Below are positions 1 through 8,447 of a stretch of 22,465 nt of DNA, in pieces. This DNA is from an uncultured Paenibacillaceae bacterium (GTDB lineage Bacteria; Bacillota; Bacilli; Paenibacillales; DA-C8). Every line of letters begins with the position of its first letter. The first letter of the stretch is position 1. Location: the NCBI GenBank assembly GCA_937957685.1, contig CALGAO010000052.1:1-22465 (forward strand). Direction: 5' to 3'. The position numbers were made by a program, and so were the translations under genes. The notes below the pieces were generated by a model. It made no database searches and had not been told where the DNA came from. It worked only from the letters and a program-made list of their open reading frames with translations.

Positions 1-34
1 AAGCCTTTTTCCATGCTTTTCCGCATTCGTTCAC
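1..34 (-). CDS. possible start of a leftward gene, cut by the window edge
   Basis: A GTG codon at 34 lies 7 nt after an AGGA Shine-Dalgarno-like stretch (about 42-46) on the minus strand, and the frame stays open to the window edge, giving VNECGKAWKKA. ATG codons at 26 and 14 in another frame also remain open. The spacing is good, but eleven codons cannot identify a product. It would be the next gene after the binding protein, 77 bp away. It could equally be non-coding. Confidence 0.25.
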   Translation of the reverse strand, partial: MNECGKAWKKA

Positions 35-111
35 CAATTATTCCTTTTTTCTGCCCACAAACATTTTACACTCACCGTGGAAGCGTGGAAGGGCTGATTC
101 AATCCCCAACG

Positions 112-1698
112 TTATCGGTTGGCTGCCAACCATTCGTCCAGTTGACGTTGTTTCTCTTCCATGATCTTGTCCATGCCCGCCGACTTCATCTTCTCGATGA
201 ATTCCGGCAGCTTCTCTGCCGGGTCAACGGATCCGGTCATCAGGATACCATGATATTGATCGGATACGTTCTGCACGGCCACCATCTCATTCTTGACCGG
301 CTCGGCATTGAAGGCGAATCCGAGCGCAGGGGAAGGAATGGCGTTCGCGTCCCATATCTCCTCATTCGCCCACTTGTTCGGATCTTCGTTCACCGACAGA
401 TAGGCGAGCCTCGGATTGCCCATCATCCAGGCGGAAGTATACATATAGTAGCCGGATGTCTGCGGGTTCAGGCCTTCCGCGAGATCCGCCTGGTTGTCCC
501 CGACTCTCACATAATGCTTGCCCTCGATCCCCCAGGCGAGGAGGTTGACCACATCCGGGTCCGTATACATCAGATTCAGGAACATCATGGCCCTGGCCGG
601 ATCCTCGGATTGATGCGCGATCGTCCACAGCCCCGTCATAACGGAACCCGTGGTGACATAAGGCGGAGTCAGTTCCACCACGACGGTCTCGATGCCGGAA
701 CTCATCGTTGCGTTGGTCACCGAGTCTGCGACGACCGGGGCGAGATAGCTGAAGGCGCGGCCGGAAGCGTAAAGATCCTGGGGCAGAACGCTGGTCGTGG
801 CGGCGTCTCTGTTCACATATCCTGCCTGGAACCACTTGCGCGCCGCGTTGATGCGCTCCACAACAGTCGGCATCTCCCACATGTTGACCAGCTTCATATC
901 CTGGCTGTCATAGGGCAGGACGCCTGCTCCTCCGCCCAATGTATCATAGTCTACAATGATGGAACCTGGCGCGAGCCTGCCCGACATGGCGATCGGAATC
1001 AGTTCCGGCTCATTGTCCTTGATCAGCTTGAGCACGTTTTCCACATCTTCCAATGTTTTAATCGAAGCGACATCGATCTTATACTTCTCCACGATATCCT
1101 TGCGAATGTAATAGCCTGCCGCCGAGCCGTAGCTTCCGATGGTTGGAATGGCATACAACTTGCCATTCAATCTGGGCGTGTACACATACTCCTCACCAAC
1201 CGCTTCAATAATGCCTTGTCCATATTCCTCGAGAAGGCCATCCATCTCCAGATACTTGCCTGATGCCACGAACTGTTCGTAAAGTCCAACCTCACCGAAC
1301 ATGAAGGAGATGTCCATCTTCTCGCCGCTGGAGGATTTCAGGTTGAGCTGTTGAATGTAATTGCCGACACTTACCGGCTCTATGGTCACCGTTGTATTGA
1401 TCCTGGCTTCCGTGATCTTGTTCAGTTCATCCTGAACCAGCTCGATATCCGACGGGATGGCACCGATGATCGGCAGGACCATGGTCAGATCATAATGCTC
1501 CAGGGCGGGTTCTTCCGCTGCCGATCCCGCGGTGTCGGTACCCGAGTCTGTACCTGCATTGGTGCTCGTATTGCTGCCGGTGCCTGAATTGCTGCCGGAT
1601 GATGATCCGCTGTTGCCGGAATCGCTCGAGCATGCGGCTGCGATCGATACGATCATCATGATCGCCAGCAACGTGATGAGAATCTTCCTGCTATTCAT
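112..1698 (-). CDS. ABC sugar transporter, lipoprotein substrate-binding protein (DUF3502-type)
   Basis: Extracellular solute-binding lipoprotein of 528 residues that captures an oligosaccharide for the two permeases encoded upstream. It starts with MNSRK, a hydrophobic segment (residues 6-21) and a lipobox ending at Cys23 (AAAC), followed by a Ser/Gly/Thr-rich linker to about residue 60 that tethers the domain to the membrane. The body (about 70-450) has the family-1 binding-protein look, and the last 130 residues resemble the DUF3502 C-terminal region of LipO-like proteins. The ATG at 1698 follows GGGGGAA. The gene has its own promoter and operator (1731-1797), separating it from the permease genes, which probably allows the high expression usual for binding proteins. 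The substrate cannot be read from sequence; the neighbours suggest a plant cell-wall oligosaccharide. Confidence 0.93.
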   Translation of the reverse strand: MNSRKILITLLAIMMIVSIAAACSSDSGNSGSSSGSNSGTGSNTSTNAGTDSGTDTAGSAAEEPALEHYDLTMVLPIIGAIPSDIELVQDELNKITEARINTTVTIEPVSVGNYIQQLNLKSSSGEKMDISFMFGEVGLYEQFVASGKYLEMDGLLEEYGQGIIEAVGEEYVYTPRLNGKLYAIPTIGSYGSAAGYYIRKDIVEKYKIDVASIKTLEDVENVLKLIKDNEPELIPIAMSGRLAPGSIIVDYDTLGGGAGVLPYDSQDMKLVNMWEMPTVVERINAARKWFQAGYVNRDAATTSVLPQDLYASGRAFSYLAPVVADSVTNATMSSGIETVVVELTPPYVTTGSVMTGLWTIAHQSEDPARAMMFLNLMYTDPDVVNLLAWGIEGKHYVRVGDNQADLAEGLNPQTSGYYMYTSAWMMGNPRLAYLSVNEDPNKWANEEIWDANAIPSPALGFAFNAEPVKNEMVAVQNVSDQYHGILMTGSVDPAEKLPEFIEKMKSAGMDKIMEEKQRQLDEWLAANR

Positions 1699-1730
1699 AC
1701 GTTTTCCCCCTTATGATTTGGTACAACTTT

Positions 1731-1797
1731 ATCATAGTAAGCGCTCCCAGTTCCAACTAACACTTTTACGACATGATCCGTTGTGGTTTCACGACAA
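1731..1797 (-). promoter_or_regulatory. operator D plus promoter of the binding-protein gene
   Basis: Two 18-bp direct repeats on the plus strand: CTAACACTTTTACGACAT (1757-1774) and GTTGTGGTTTCACGACAA (1780-1797), start-to-start 23 bp. The minus-strand -10 hexamer TATGAT is at 1731-1736, 20 bp from the operator edge. At 17-bp spacing the -35 position reads only TAGTTG (1754-1759) and overlaps the proximal repeat. A weak -35 overlapped by the site fits an activator-dependent promoter. Three related sites occur at 3785, 8363 and 12196. Confidence 0.75.
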
Positions 1798-1840
1798 GCG
1801 TCCATATCGGAACACGTTGTTGCAGGCCATCTCCTGCTCA

Positions 1841-2725
1841 TTAACCCTTGATGGCTCCGATCATGATCCCTTTGACGAGATACTTCTGGAAGAACGGATA
1901 CGCGAGCAGGATGGGCAGGACGCCGATGACCGCTATGGCCATTCTCGCGGATTCCGAGGGCAGGTTGGCCATCGCCGCGGCGGATCCTGCGGGCATGTTG
2001 GTCTTCAGGAACTGGATATCTTCCATGATCCGATTGAGCAGATTCTGAACGCTGAAGAGCTCGGGCTTGGTGATATAGATCTTCCCGTTCTGCCAGTCGT
2101 TCCAGTACAGGATGCTCTGCATCAGCCCGATCGTGGCCAGGACCGGGGTGGACAAGGGCACCACGATGCTGCGCAGGATTCGGAATTCGCTCGCGCCATC
2201 CATCTCCGCCGATTCAATCAGTTCTCCCGGTATCGTGTTTCTGAAGAAGGTTCTCATCAGCAGCACATTGAACCCGTTCATCAGAAATCCTGGAATGATC
2301 AACGCCCATATCGTGTTTTTGATATGAATCAGTTGTGTCCACACGAGATAGCTCGGCACCATGCCGCCATGAAACAGCATCGTGAAGACAATGATGAACA
2401 TCCAGAAGGTTCGGTGGGGCATGATGCTTCTCGACAGCGGATAGGCCAACAGCGCCGTGATGATCAGGCTTAACGCCGTGCCGACCACCGTCACGAAGAA
2501 GGAGACGCCATAAGCCCGAAGGATGCCCGAATCGGCTGACAGGATGTATTCATAAGCCGCCATGCTGAACTTCGATGGCCAGAAGGAGAAACCATTGGCG
2601 TAGATCGCCTTCTGATCCGTCAGCGATGCCGAGATCAGCAGGATGAACGGTATGATGACCATCACGGTGTATAAGATCATGGAGATATGAGCCGCGATCG
2701 ACCAGCCTCTATTTTCGTTCTTCAA
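1841..2725 (-). CDS. carbohydrate ABC transporter permease, CUT1 family (LplC/YtcP-like)
   Basis: Inner-membrane permease of 294 residues with about six hydrophobic segments. The first (about 15-35) follows a short charged N-terminus. The cytoplasmic EAA loop that docks the ATPase is clear: ESAEMDGASEFRILRSI at about 168-184. The start is TTG at 2725, supported by AGGGAGGGG six bases upstream; no better in-frame start is near. It lies 13 bp after the partner permease, in one operon, and would form the heterodimeric channel with it. No ATP-binding subunit is encoded here; in this family a shared MsmX/UgpC-type ATPase encoded elsewhere usually serves. Transported sugar unknown. Confidence 0.93.
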   Translation of the reverse strand: MKNENRGWSIAAHISMILYTVMVIIPFILLISASLTDQKAIYANGFSFWPSKFSMAAYEYILSADSGILRAYGVSFFVTVVGTALSLIITALLAYPLSRSIMPHRTFWMFIIVFTMLFHGGMVPSYLVWTQLIHIKNTIWALIIPGFLMNGFNVLLMRTFFRNTIPGELIESAEMDGASEFRILRSIVVPLSTPVLATIGLMQSILYWNDWQNGKIYITKPELFSVQNLLNRIMEDIQFLKTNMPAGSAAAMANLPSESARMAIAVIGVLPILLAYPFFQKYLVKGIMIGAIKG

Positions 2726-2738
2726 TGTTGTCCCCTCC

Positions 2739-3701
2739 CTAGAACAGTGCCTGGTCCTTGTCGATGACCCTCACCAGGTAATTGAACAGGATGATCAGGA
2801 TGAACCCGACTACCGACTGATAGACCCCTGCCGCGGTTGACATGCCGATATCTCCGATGCCGAGCAGGCCGTTGAATACATAGGTGTCAATGGTCGCCGT
2901 CGTGTTGAACAGCGCTCCGGAGTTGTTGGTCACCTGATAGAACAGGCCGAAGTCGGTGTAGAAGATCCTCCCGATGCTGAGCAGGGTCAACATGATGATG
3001 ATCGGCATCATGATCGGAATCGTGATGCGGGTGATCTGCTGCCAGCGCGTCGCGCCGTCCAGCCGGGCCGCTTCATAATAGCTCTGGTCTATGCCCACGA
3101 TGGTCGCGAAGTATATGATGCTGGAGAAGCCTACCGATTTCCAGAAATGAACCATGGACAGGATAAATGGCCAGTACTTCGGCTCCATATACCACATGAT
3201 CCAGTCATCGATGCCGAGAGCCGGAAGGATCGAGTTGTTGACGAACCCGGTCTCAGCCCCCAGAAAGGCGAACACCAGATAGCTGATGATCACCCAGGAG
3301 ATCAGGTTCGGCAGCGCGATGACGGCCTGATAGAATCGCATGGCGATGATGTTTCTGATCTCATTGAGCAAGATGGCACAGGCCAATGCGAGGATCGTCC
3401 CCACGACGAGGAAGAAGAGATTATAGAGAATCGTATTGCGCGTGATGATGTAAACATCGTTCGTCGCGAACAGGAATTCAAAGTTTTTAAACCCCACCCA
3501 GTCGCTTTTGAAGAATCCTTTCGAAAAATTGATTTGCTTGAAGGCGATGAAGATTCCGGCCATCGGCAAGTAGTTATTGATGATCAGATACAGGATGCCC
3601 GGAGTCATCATCAGATACAATGGCCACAGTCTCTTGAAGTCGATCTTCTTTTTCTTCTTCGGTTGGGTTGAACCGATCGACGCCGATACGGTGTGCTCCA
3701 T
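2739..3701 (-). CDS. sugar ABC transporter permease, CUT1 family (LplB-like)
   Basis: Permease of 320 residues, first gene of the permease operon. A Lys-rich N-terminal stretch (about 15-20) precedes the first membrane segment (about 26-44), and about six segments follow. The EAA loop reads EAARLDGATRWQQITRI (about 213-229), with the usual Gly at its centre. The family (LplB/AraP/UgpA-like) pairs with the next gene, 13 bp downstream. The ATG at 3701 has GAAGGG about 8 bp upstream. The operon is preceded by operator C. Substrate unknown; the surrounding glycoside hydrolases point to a plant-derived oligosaccharide. Confidence 0.93.
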   Translation of the reverse strand: MEHTVSASIGSTQPKKKKKIDFKRLWPLYLMMTPGILYLIINNYLPMAGIFIAFKQINFSKGFFKSDWVGFKNFEFLFATNDVYIITRNTILYNLFFLVVGTILALACAILLNEIRNIIAMRFYQAVIALPNLISWVIISYLVFAFLGAETGFVNNSILPALGIDDWIMWYMEPKYWPFILSMVHFWKSVGFSSIIYFATIVGIDQSYYEAARLDGATRWQQITRITIPIMMPIIIMLTLLSIGRIFYTDFGLFYQVTNNSGALFNTTATIDTYVFNGLLGIGDIGMSTAAGVYQSVVGFILIILFNYLVRVIDKDQALF

Positions 3702-3758
3702 GCTTGAATCCCTTCTTTCTGGTGTGTTTTCGGCTCAGGATGACTCGTGTATGCTTCC

Positions 3759-3825
3759 ATGGTATGGCATTCCTTAAACAGCGACTAGCAGTATGACGAC
3801 ATTTCGTCTAGCAGTTTACCGACAT
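3759..3825 (-). promoter_or_regulatory. operator C plus promoter of the permease operon
   Basis: Direct repeats CTAGCAGTATGACGACAT (3785-3802) and CTAGCAGTTTACCGACAT (3808-3825), 23 bp start to start; this is the best-conserved pair of the four. A -10-like TACCAT on the minus strand is at 3759-3764, the same distance from the site as in operators B and D. The -35 position reads TAGTCG. It lies between the GH3 stop and the permease start. Confidence 0.75.
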
Positions 3826-3845
3826 GCAGACGGAAAGCGGAACGA

Positions 3846-3873
3846 GAGGGAAACATCGCGTATCAGACGATGT
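3846..3873 (-). terminator. weak hairpin at the end of the GH3 gene
   Basis: ACATCG (3853-3858) pairs with CGATGT (3868-3873). On the minus strand it is followed by a pyrimidine-rich TTTCCCTCTC tract, and the GH3 stop codon lies in the loop. The stem is only 6 bp, so this is a poor terminator candidate. Confidence 0.25.
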
Positions 3874-6301
3874 CCACCTGGGCATAGAATCCCCTGGTTG
3901 CTCCATGGACATAACGATCCTGAAGAATGGCAAATTGGCCCTCCGCGCGAATGTCTGCTGAAGAAGCTCCCACCATCACCCGCATCTCGCCTGCTTCGAC
4001 CTTCCACTTCATCCCGGCGTCGAGAAAGGCGAACATGCTCAGGGGCATCGTGAAGACGACCGTCCTCTTCTCCAGCGGGGCCAGGGGAACTCGCGCGAAT
4101 CCGGCCAGTTGCTGCACAGGTCTGACGACGCTGGCATACGTGTCGCTGACATAGAGCTGAGCGACCTCCTCGCCGAATCGATCCCCGACATTCCGGATAT
4201 CGATCGAGACCTGGAGCGTCTCATCGGGATCATACGCTTCCTTGCCAATCCTCAGATTCGAATACTCGAACGTCGTGTAGGACAGGCCATGGCCAAAAGG
4301 ATACCTCGGTTCGCGCGGGCAATCCGTATAGCTCGTTAACTCGTTCATCGTACCGACATGGTAGCTGGAACCATTGTCATGGTTATAGAAAATCGGAATC
4401 TGCCCAGAGTTGTAAGCGACAGTTACAGGCAACCTGCCTGCCGGATTATAATCGCCGAACAGCACATCCGTGATCGCTTCAGCGCCGTATTGACCAGGAT
4501 TCCAGGCTTCGATGATCGCATCGATGTGCCGGTCGGCCATATCGCTGGAGATCGGTCTGCCGTCGAAATGGATGGCGATCGTCTTCTTCCCCAGTTCACC
4601 CAGCTTGTGTATAAAGCTTTCCTGGCATTCGGGCAGGTTGATATCCGTCGAGTCGATACCTTCGCCTGTGGTGCAGGACAACCCCCAACCATGCTTGCCG
4701 CCCAGGGTCAGGATGACCACATCCGCCTCCGCCGCAGTAGCCAGCGCTTTCTCATGCATGGAGGTGTCATGGCCTGCGTACGCATACCCGTATGAATAGG
4801 AGATCTCCGCATCCGGACATGCCTTCCGGAGTTGCTCCAGCAGATGGCATATGCCCGGATACTGTTTCTTCAACATCTGCTCAATCTCCGGACGCTCAAC
4901 ATGCACGCGGCTGCCCGGATACGTGAAGTGGTTGCGATCATCCATGAAGTCTGTCTCGCTCAGGTTCGATATCTTCTCAAAATCAACGCCTGCCATCGTG
5001 TTGCCGATCCCCAGCATGTTCTCGGCGAGCGTGGCGAAGGTATACCCGCCGAACAGCGCCCGCACCGAAGCAGCATGATGCCCGATCACCGCGATCTTTT
5101 GCTTCTTCCTCTCCAGTGGCAGCACGCCGTTGTTTTTGATCAGGACAAGCGACTGTCTGGCAGCATTCAGTCCAACTCGCCTGTTGAGTGGATGCTGATA
5201 GATCAGGTCGATCTCCTCCCGCATCAATGGCAATGGATCCTCAAACAATCCGAGCTCAAACTTGGCGATCAGCACATGCCTGACAGCACGGTCCAGAATG
5301 GACACATCGAGATCTCCCCTTCGGAATTTCCGCAGCAGCTCTTCGTTAAAGCAATCTTTGGAAGGCAACTCCACATCCAGGCCAGCGATCAACGCCCGCT
5401 CACCGGCTTCCGTCTTTGTCCTGCACAGTTTGTGACGCGTATGCAGCTCTGATATCGAGGTATAATCCGAAACCGTCAGCCCGCAGAAGCCCATCTCTTC
5501 ACGGAGCAAGCTGGTCAGGATGCCTTGCGAAGCGGCAACAGCCTCTCCGTCGATCGAACTGTAAGTGTTCATCACCGACTTCAGATTCGCTTCAGTGATT
5601 GCCGCCTGGAACGGCCTGGCATAGATTTCCCTTAACATTCGCGGCGGGATGGGCGTGCTTGCCGCGTGAATTCCACCTAATGAAGCGTGATACCCGAGAA
5701 AATGCTTCGCACAGGCAAGCAAGCCTGCTTGCAGATGGCCGTCAGCCTGAATGCCGGAGACATAAGCCACCCCCATGGCAGATGCCAGTGCAGGATCCTC
5801 CCCATACGTCTCGCCTTGCCGTCCGAACCTCGAATCCCGCGATATATCCAGCACAGGCGCAAAGGCATGTCTTGCTCCGACGGCGTGAGCCTGACGGCGA
5901 ATGACATCGGCCAGCTGACGCTGAAGCTGCGGATTCCAGGTGGAAGCTTGTCCGATGCCCGAAGGGAAACTGGTCGCATCCGGCATCAGAGCACCGGTCA
6001 GCGTCTCGATATGGAATATGGCCGGTATGTGATGGTCGCTCAGTTCCATGATCTTCTGTTGAAGCTCTCTGACCTTTTCCGCCACTTCCTGTCTGCTGCT
6101 TAACCTGCCAGCGAACAGCATGGAAACATGACCAACTCCTTGCGGATGTTCCCTGGCAAATTGCTCAAGCGATTCTCCTTGCAGAAGAAAGCCCACGATC
6201 TGCCCCATCTTTTCTTCCAGGCTCATCCGCCCAAGCAGATCCTCCGCCCGTTCCTCCGCTGACAGGGACGGATCCAGATATTTCATGTATTCGGTGCTCA
6301 T
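3863..6301 (-). CDS. glycoside hydrolase family 3 (beta-glucosidase/beta-xylosidase type)
   Basis: Exo-acting retaining glycosidase of about 812 residues with the full GH3 layout: an N-terminal TIM-barrel-like domain (about 15-330), a C-terminal alpha/beta sandwich (about 380-640) and a fibronectin-III-like domain (about 690-800). Substrate-site motifs GETYGED (163-169) and KHF (199-201) are present, the nucleophile is Asp279 in TVSDYTS, and a GEG-x-D segment probably holds the acid/base Glu. The start chosen is ATG at 6301, with GGAG 11-12 nt upstream. An in-frame TTG at 6343 would add 14 residues but sits inside a hairpin without an SD. There is no signal peptide, so it is cytoplasmic. It follows the esterase gene and presumably shares its operator B promoter. 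Sugar specificity is not decidable; beta-xylosidase or beta-glucosidase is most likely. Confidence 0.92.
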   Translation of the reverse strand: MSTEYMKYLDPSLSAEERAEDLLGRMSLEEKMGQIVGFLLQGESLEQFAREHPQGVGHVSMLFAGRLSSRQEVAEKVRELQQKIMELSDHHIPAIFHIETLTGALMPDATSFPSGIGQASTWNPQLQRQLADVIRRQAHAVGARHAFAPVLDISRDSRFGRQGETYGEDPALASAMGVAYVSGIQADGHLQAGLLACAKHFLGYHASLGGIHAASTPIPPRMLREIYARPFQAAITEANLKSVMNTYSSIDGEAVAASQGILTSLLREEMGFCGLTVSDYTSISELHTRHKLCRTKTEAGERALIAGLDVELPSKDCFNEELLRKFRRGDLDVSILDRAVRHVLIAKFELGLFEDPLPLMREEIDLIYQHPLNRRVGLNAARQSLVLIKNNGVLPLERKKQKIAVIGHHAASVRALFGGYTFATLAENMLGIGNTMAGVDFEKISNLSETDFMDDRNHFTYPGSRVHVERPEIEQMLKKQYPGICHLLEQLRKACPDAEISYSYGYAYAGHDTSMHEKALATAAEADVVILTLGGKHGWGLSCTTGEGIDSTDINLPECQESFIHKLGELGKKTIAIHFDGRPISSDMADRHIDAIIEAWNPGQYGAEAITDVLFGDYNPAGRLPVTVAYNSGQIPIFYNHDNGSSYHVGTMNELTSYTDCPREPRYPFGHGLSYTTFEYSNLRIGKEAYDPDETLQVSIDIRNVGDRFGEEVAQLYVSDTYASVVRPVQQLAGFARVPLAPLEKRTVVFTMPLSMFAFLDAGMKWKVEAGEMRVMVGASSADIRAEGQFAILQDRYVHGATRGFYAQVDIV

Positions 6302-6335
6302 CGCTTGACTGATCACTCCATTCTTCGATATAAGA

Positions 6336-6361
6336 AGCTCCAATCTCGGACGATTGGAGCT
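6336..6361 (-). other. perfect 10-bp hairpin between esterase and GH3 genes
   Basis: AGCTCCAATC (6336-6345), a six-base loop and GATTGGAGCT (6352-6361) form a perfect inverted repeat in the esterase-GH3 junction. On the minus strand it is followed by TTCTTATATC, without a true U-tract, so it looks more like an mRNA processing/stability element or attenuator than an intrinsic terminator. It covers the alternative TTG start of GH3 at 6343, which argues for the downstream ATG. Confidence 0.6.
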
Positions 6362-6393
6362 CCTGGATCTTCCCTTGTGTACGGCTGGCTCTT

Positions 6394-8304
6394 TTAAGGG
6401 GCATGCACGACCACGCGAACACGTCCCAGATTCGGAATTCTCGCGAAGGCTGCATTCACATCCCCATCGCGGTGAGATACCGCCCGCAGCGCGGCCATAT
6501 AGGTTCCCGGTAATGTGTACGTATGGCTTCCTCTCACGAGCATTGATTCTTCAGGGCGTTCGACCTTGCTGGCTTCGAAGCTGCCGGTGCCAAGATAATC
6601 CCATGCGATCTCGATGATCTTGCCAGCATGTGGCGGCACCTGGATCCGGGCTTCGAAATGGACAGTCTCCCCCGCCCGGATCTCGATCCGGTCTGATCCA
6701 TTCACGGTCAGATCGACCACCGGTTGGATGCCAAGCCTGGATGCCGCATCCATCGGGACGATAACCTGACCGTCCGCCACCTCGTATCGGGTCGAACGCG
6801 CAGGCGGTACGCCTTGCTCCACCCATGCGCTCACATCCCTGAGCGCTTGCTGCAGGATGCTCATATAGTTGATCAGGAAAGGATGGTGCGGTTCCACATG
6901 GTCAGCGTGGTCTATGAGCCACACCCGGAAGCTGTCCTCGTAACCATCGCCCAGCGCCTCTCTCACCCTGGCCCTGTACCAGTCCGCATGCCAGGGGAAA
7001 GCGTCACAATCCAGCAGATTGGCCACCATGATGACCTTGCCCCGGATGTTGCCGCTCCACGTGCCGCCGCCAGTTACCCCAAGCGAGATCATCGACCCCA
7101 CCTCGATCGGGCGCTGCGGGTGGAGAGGGGTGCCGTCCGGGGCACGGAACTGATCCCAGGTGTAGAAGCCTTGTCTCGTCGGCACCTGGTAGCGATGATA
7201 GGGGAGCACGGCAAGCAGCCAGACATTGTCAATCCTCAGCTGGCAGCCCGCTTCGATCGCTTGCAGCACGCTGGCGTCCAGGCCTTCCTTAAGCGCAAGG
7301 GTCTTCGTCGAGGCATCCAGCGTCCCGGCCAGAGCTCCGATGTGCGTCTTGCCATCAGCCGCATACAGGTTATATTCGAAGCCGATGGTCGCCAGATCGG
7401 TCGGCGCATGGTCCAGCGTCAGGCTGATCGGCTTATGCTCCTCGTTGCGCTCGACAGCCTTGATGACGACCATCTGATCCACTCTCGCCGCCCGAAACTT
7501 CTCGCCCAGCGGCGATTGCTCTGTCCCGAGGTAGCCGGGCTTGCTCCAGAAATCCTCCGCATAGGTCGGATCCATCGCCTTGACCGATCCGACAAAGCCC
7601 AACAAGCCGTCAGGCGGCAGATCCAGCCTCAGCACATAACGGTAATCTTCCCAGGAGCGAAGCGGAACGCCAAGCTTCGTGATCTCCTGCAGCACAGCCC
7701 GTTCCACTTCGTCAAGCACCGCATAAGGATCGCCGCTGCCCCCCGGGCTCACCGCGTCCGCGATTGGCCTGGCCTTGTCCATCAGCACGAACCGCGCGAA
7801 AGCCCGGCAGAAGAAGTCGTTCGGGATGGCGGTAAGGGTGCCAGGGATGAACGGCACCGCGCCATCCCAGATGCCGACGCTGTTTTCCATGGCGCCGGTC
7901 GTCTGGTAGGAGCCGCCGCTACCTCCCCATATATATCCGTAGATTCGCTCGGATGTGCCGTAATATTCGGCGGCCACCTTGCGCGAGAACATCGCGGCAG
8001 CCGCATCGACACGGAATCCTAGACCTCCGTTCGTCTGCACGGTATAGGCTCCGCTGTCGGCGCCGAAGCGGATCGTCTCGTCATCCGCATGTTCATCATG
8101 AGTCGGATACACCAGATGAAAGAATCGGCCCTTCCATTGGTCCTTCGGCGGAAAGTAGAAGTTAAACCGCTTGTCCGTGCCTTCGAAATGTCCCGACACC
8201 TTGCGATGCGGCACCGGATGGGTCAGATCCCCGACCTGGTCGATGACCGGACGGCCATACTCGGGATCGATCGTTTCCGGCGTGTATAACTCCACAGGTT
8301 GCAT
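6394..8304 (-). CDS. tannase/feruloyl-esterase-like alpha/beta hydrolase with C-terminal PKD-like domain
   Basis: Protein of 636 residues. A nucleophile-elbow motif GGSGG (127-131, Ser129) sits in YIWGGSGGSYQTTG. The segment LLDCDAFPWHADW (430-442) offers the acid, DHADHVEP (465-472) the His, and the closing AWVEQGVPP (493-501) resembles the tannase/feruloyl esterase family's end. Residues about 525-636 form a beta-rich PKD-like module, including SHTYTLPGTYMAALRAV. There is no signal peptide, so it is probably cytoplasmic. ATG at 8304 follows GAGGAGGAA. It is first in the operon with GH3, behind operator B. A role in removing acyl groups (acetyl, feruloyl or similar) from imported oligosaccharides is inferred from fold and context only; the family assignment rests on motifs and is moderately sure. 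Confidence 0.75.
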   Translation of the reverse strand: MQPVELYTPETIDPEYGRPVIDQVGDLTHPVPHRKVSGHFEGTDKRFNFYFPPKDQWKGRFFHLVYPTHDEHADDETIRFGADSGAYTVQTNGGLGFRVDAAAAMFSRKVAAEYYGTSERIYGYIWGGSGGSYQTTGAMENSVGIWDGAVPFIPGTLTAIPNDFFCRAFARFVLMDKARPIADAVSPGGSGDPYAVLDEVERAVLQEITKLGVPLRSWEDYRYVLRLDLPPDGLLGFVGSVKAMDPTYAEDFWSKPGYLGTEQSPLGEKFRAARVDQMVVIKAVERNEEHKPISLTLDHAPTDLATIGFEYNLYAADGKTHIGALAGTLDASTKTLALKEGLDASVLQAIEAGCQLRIDNVWLLAVLPYHRYQVPTRQGFYTWDQFRAPDGTPLHPQRPIEVGSMISLGVTGGGTWSGNIRGKVIMVANLLDCDAFPWHADWYRARVREALGDGYEDSFRVWLIDHADHVEPHHPFLINYMSILQQALRDVSAWVEQGVPPARSTRYEVADGQVIVPMDAASRLGIQPVVDLTVNGSDRIEIRAGETVHFEARIQVPPHAGKIIEIAWDYLGTGSFEASKVERPEESMLVRGSHTYTLPGTYMAALRAVSHRDGDVNAAFARIPNLGRVRVVVHAP

Positions 8305-8336
8305 AGGGTTCCTCCTCTTCGTGAATTCCTACCCTT

Positions 8337-8403
8337 ATCTTAAGAATCGCAAGCGGAACCAACTAACAGAATGACGACATGATCCGTAGCAGTTTTCCGA
8401 CAT
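8337..8403 (-). promoter_or_regulatory. operator B plus promoter of the esterase-GH3 operon
   Basis: Direct repeats CTAACAGAATGACGACAT (8363-8380) and GTAGCAGTTTTCCGACAT (8386-8403), 23 bp apart. The minus-strand -10 TAAGAT (8337-8342) is at exactly the same distance as in operator D, and the -35 position (8360-8365) reads TAGTTG, again weak and overlapping the proximal repeat. The 5-bp spacer GATCC is identical to that of operator D. Confidence 0.75.
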
Positions 8404-8447
8404 GATGCGGCGGCAGGTCTGGGCAAACGCATTGGTCCGGATACACC

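Noticed and set aside
13..1263. Long open frame opposite the binding-protein gene
   Set aside because: Composition is that of a reverse-strand shadow of a GC-rich gene, with no domain look; the opposite lipoprotein gene is unambiguous.
1823..1838. Short hairpin after the second permease gene as a terminator
   Set aside because: Only a 5-bp stem and no U-tract.
3785..3825. Tandem repeats as a CRISPR-like or mobile-element end
   Set aside because: Only two units per site with 5-bp spacers, always upstream of a gene at a fixed promoter distance; an operator explains them better.
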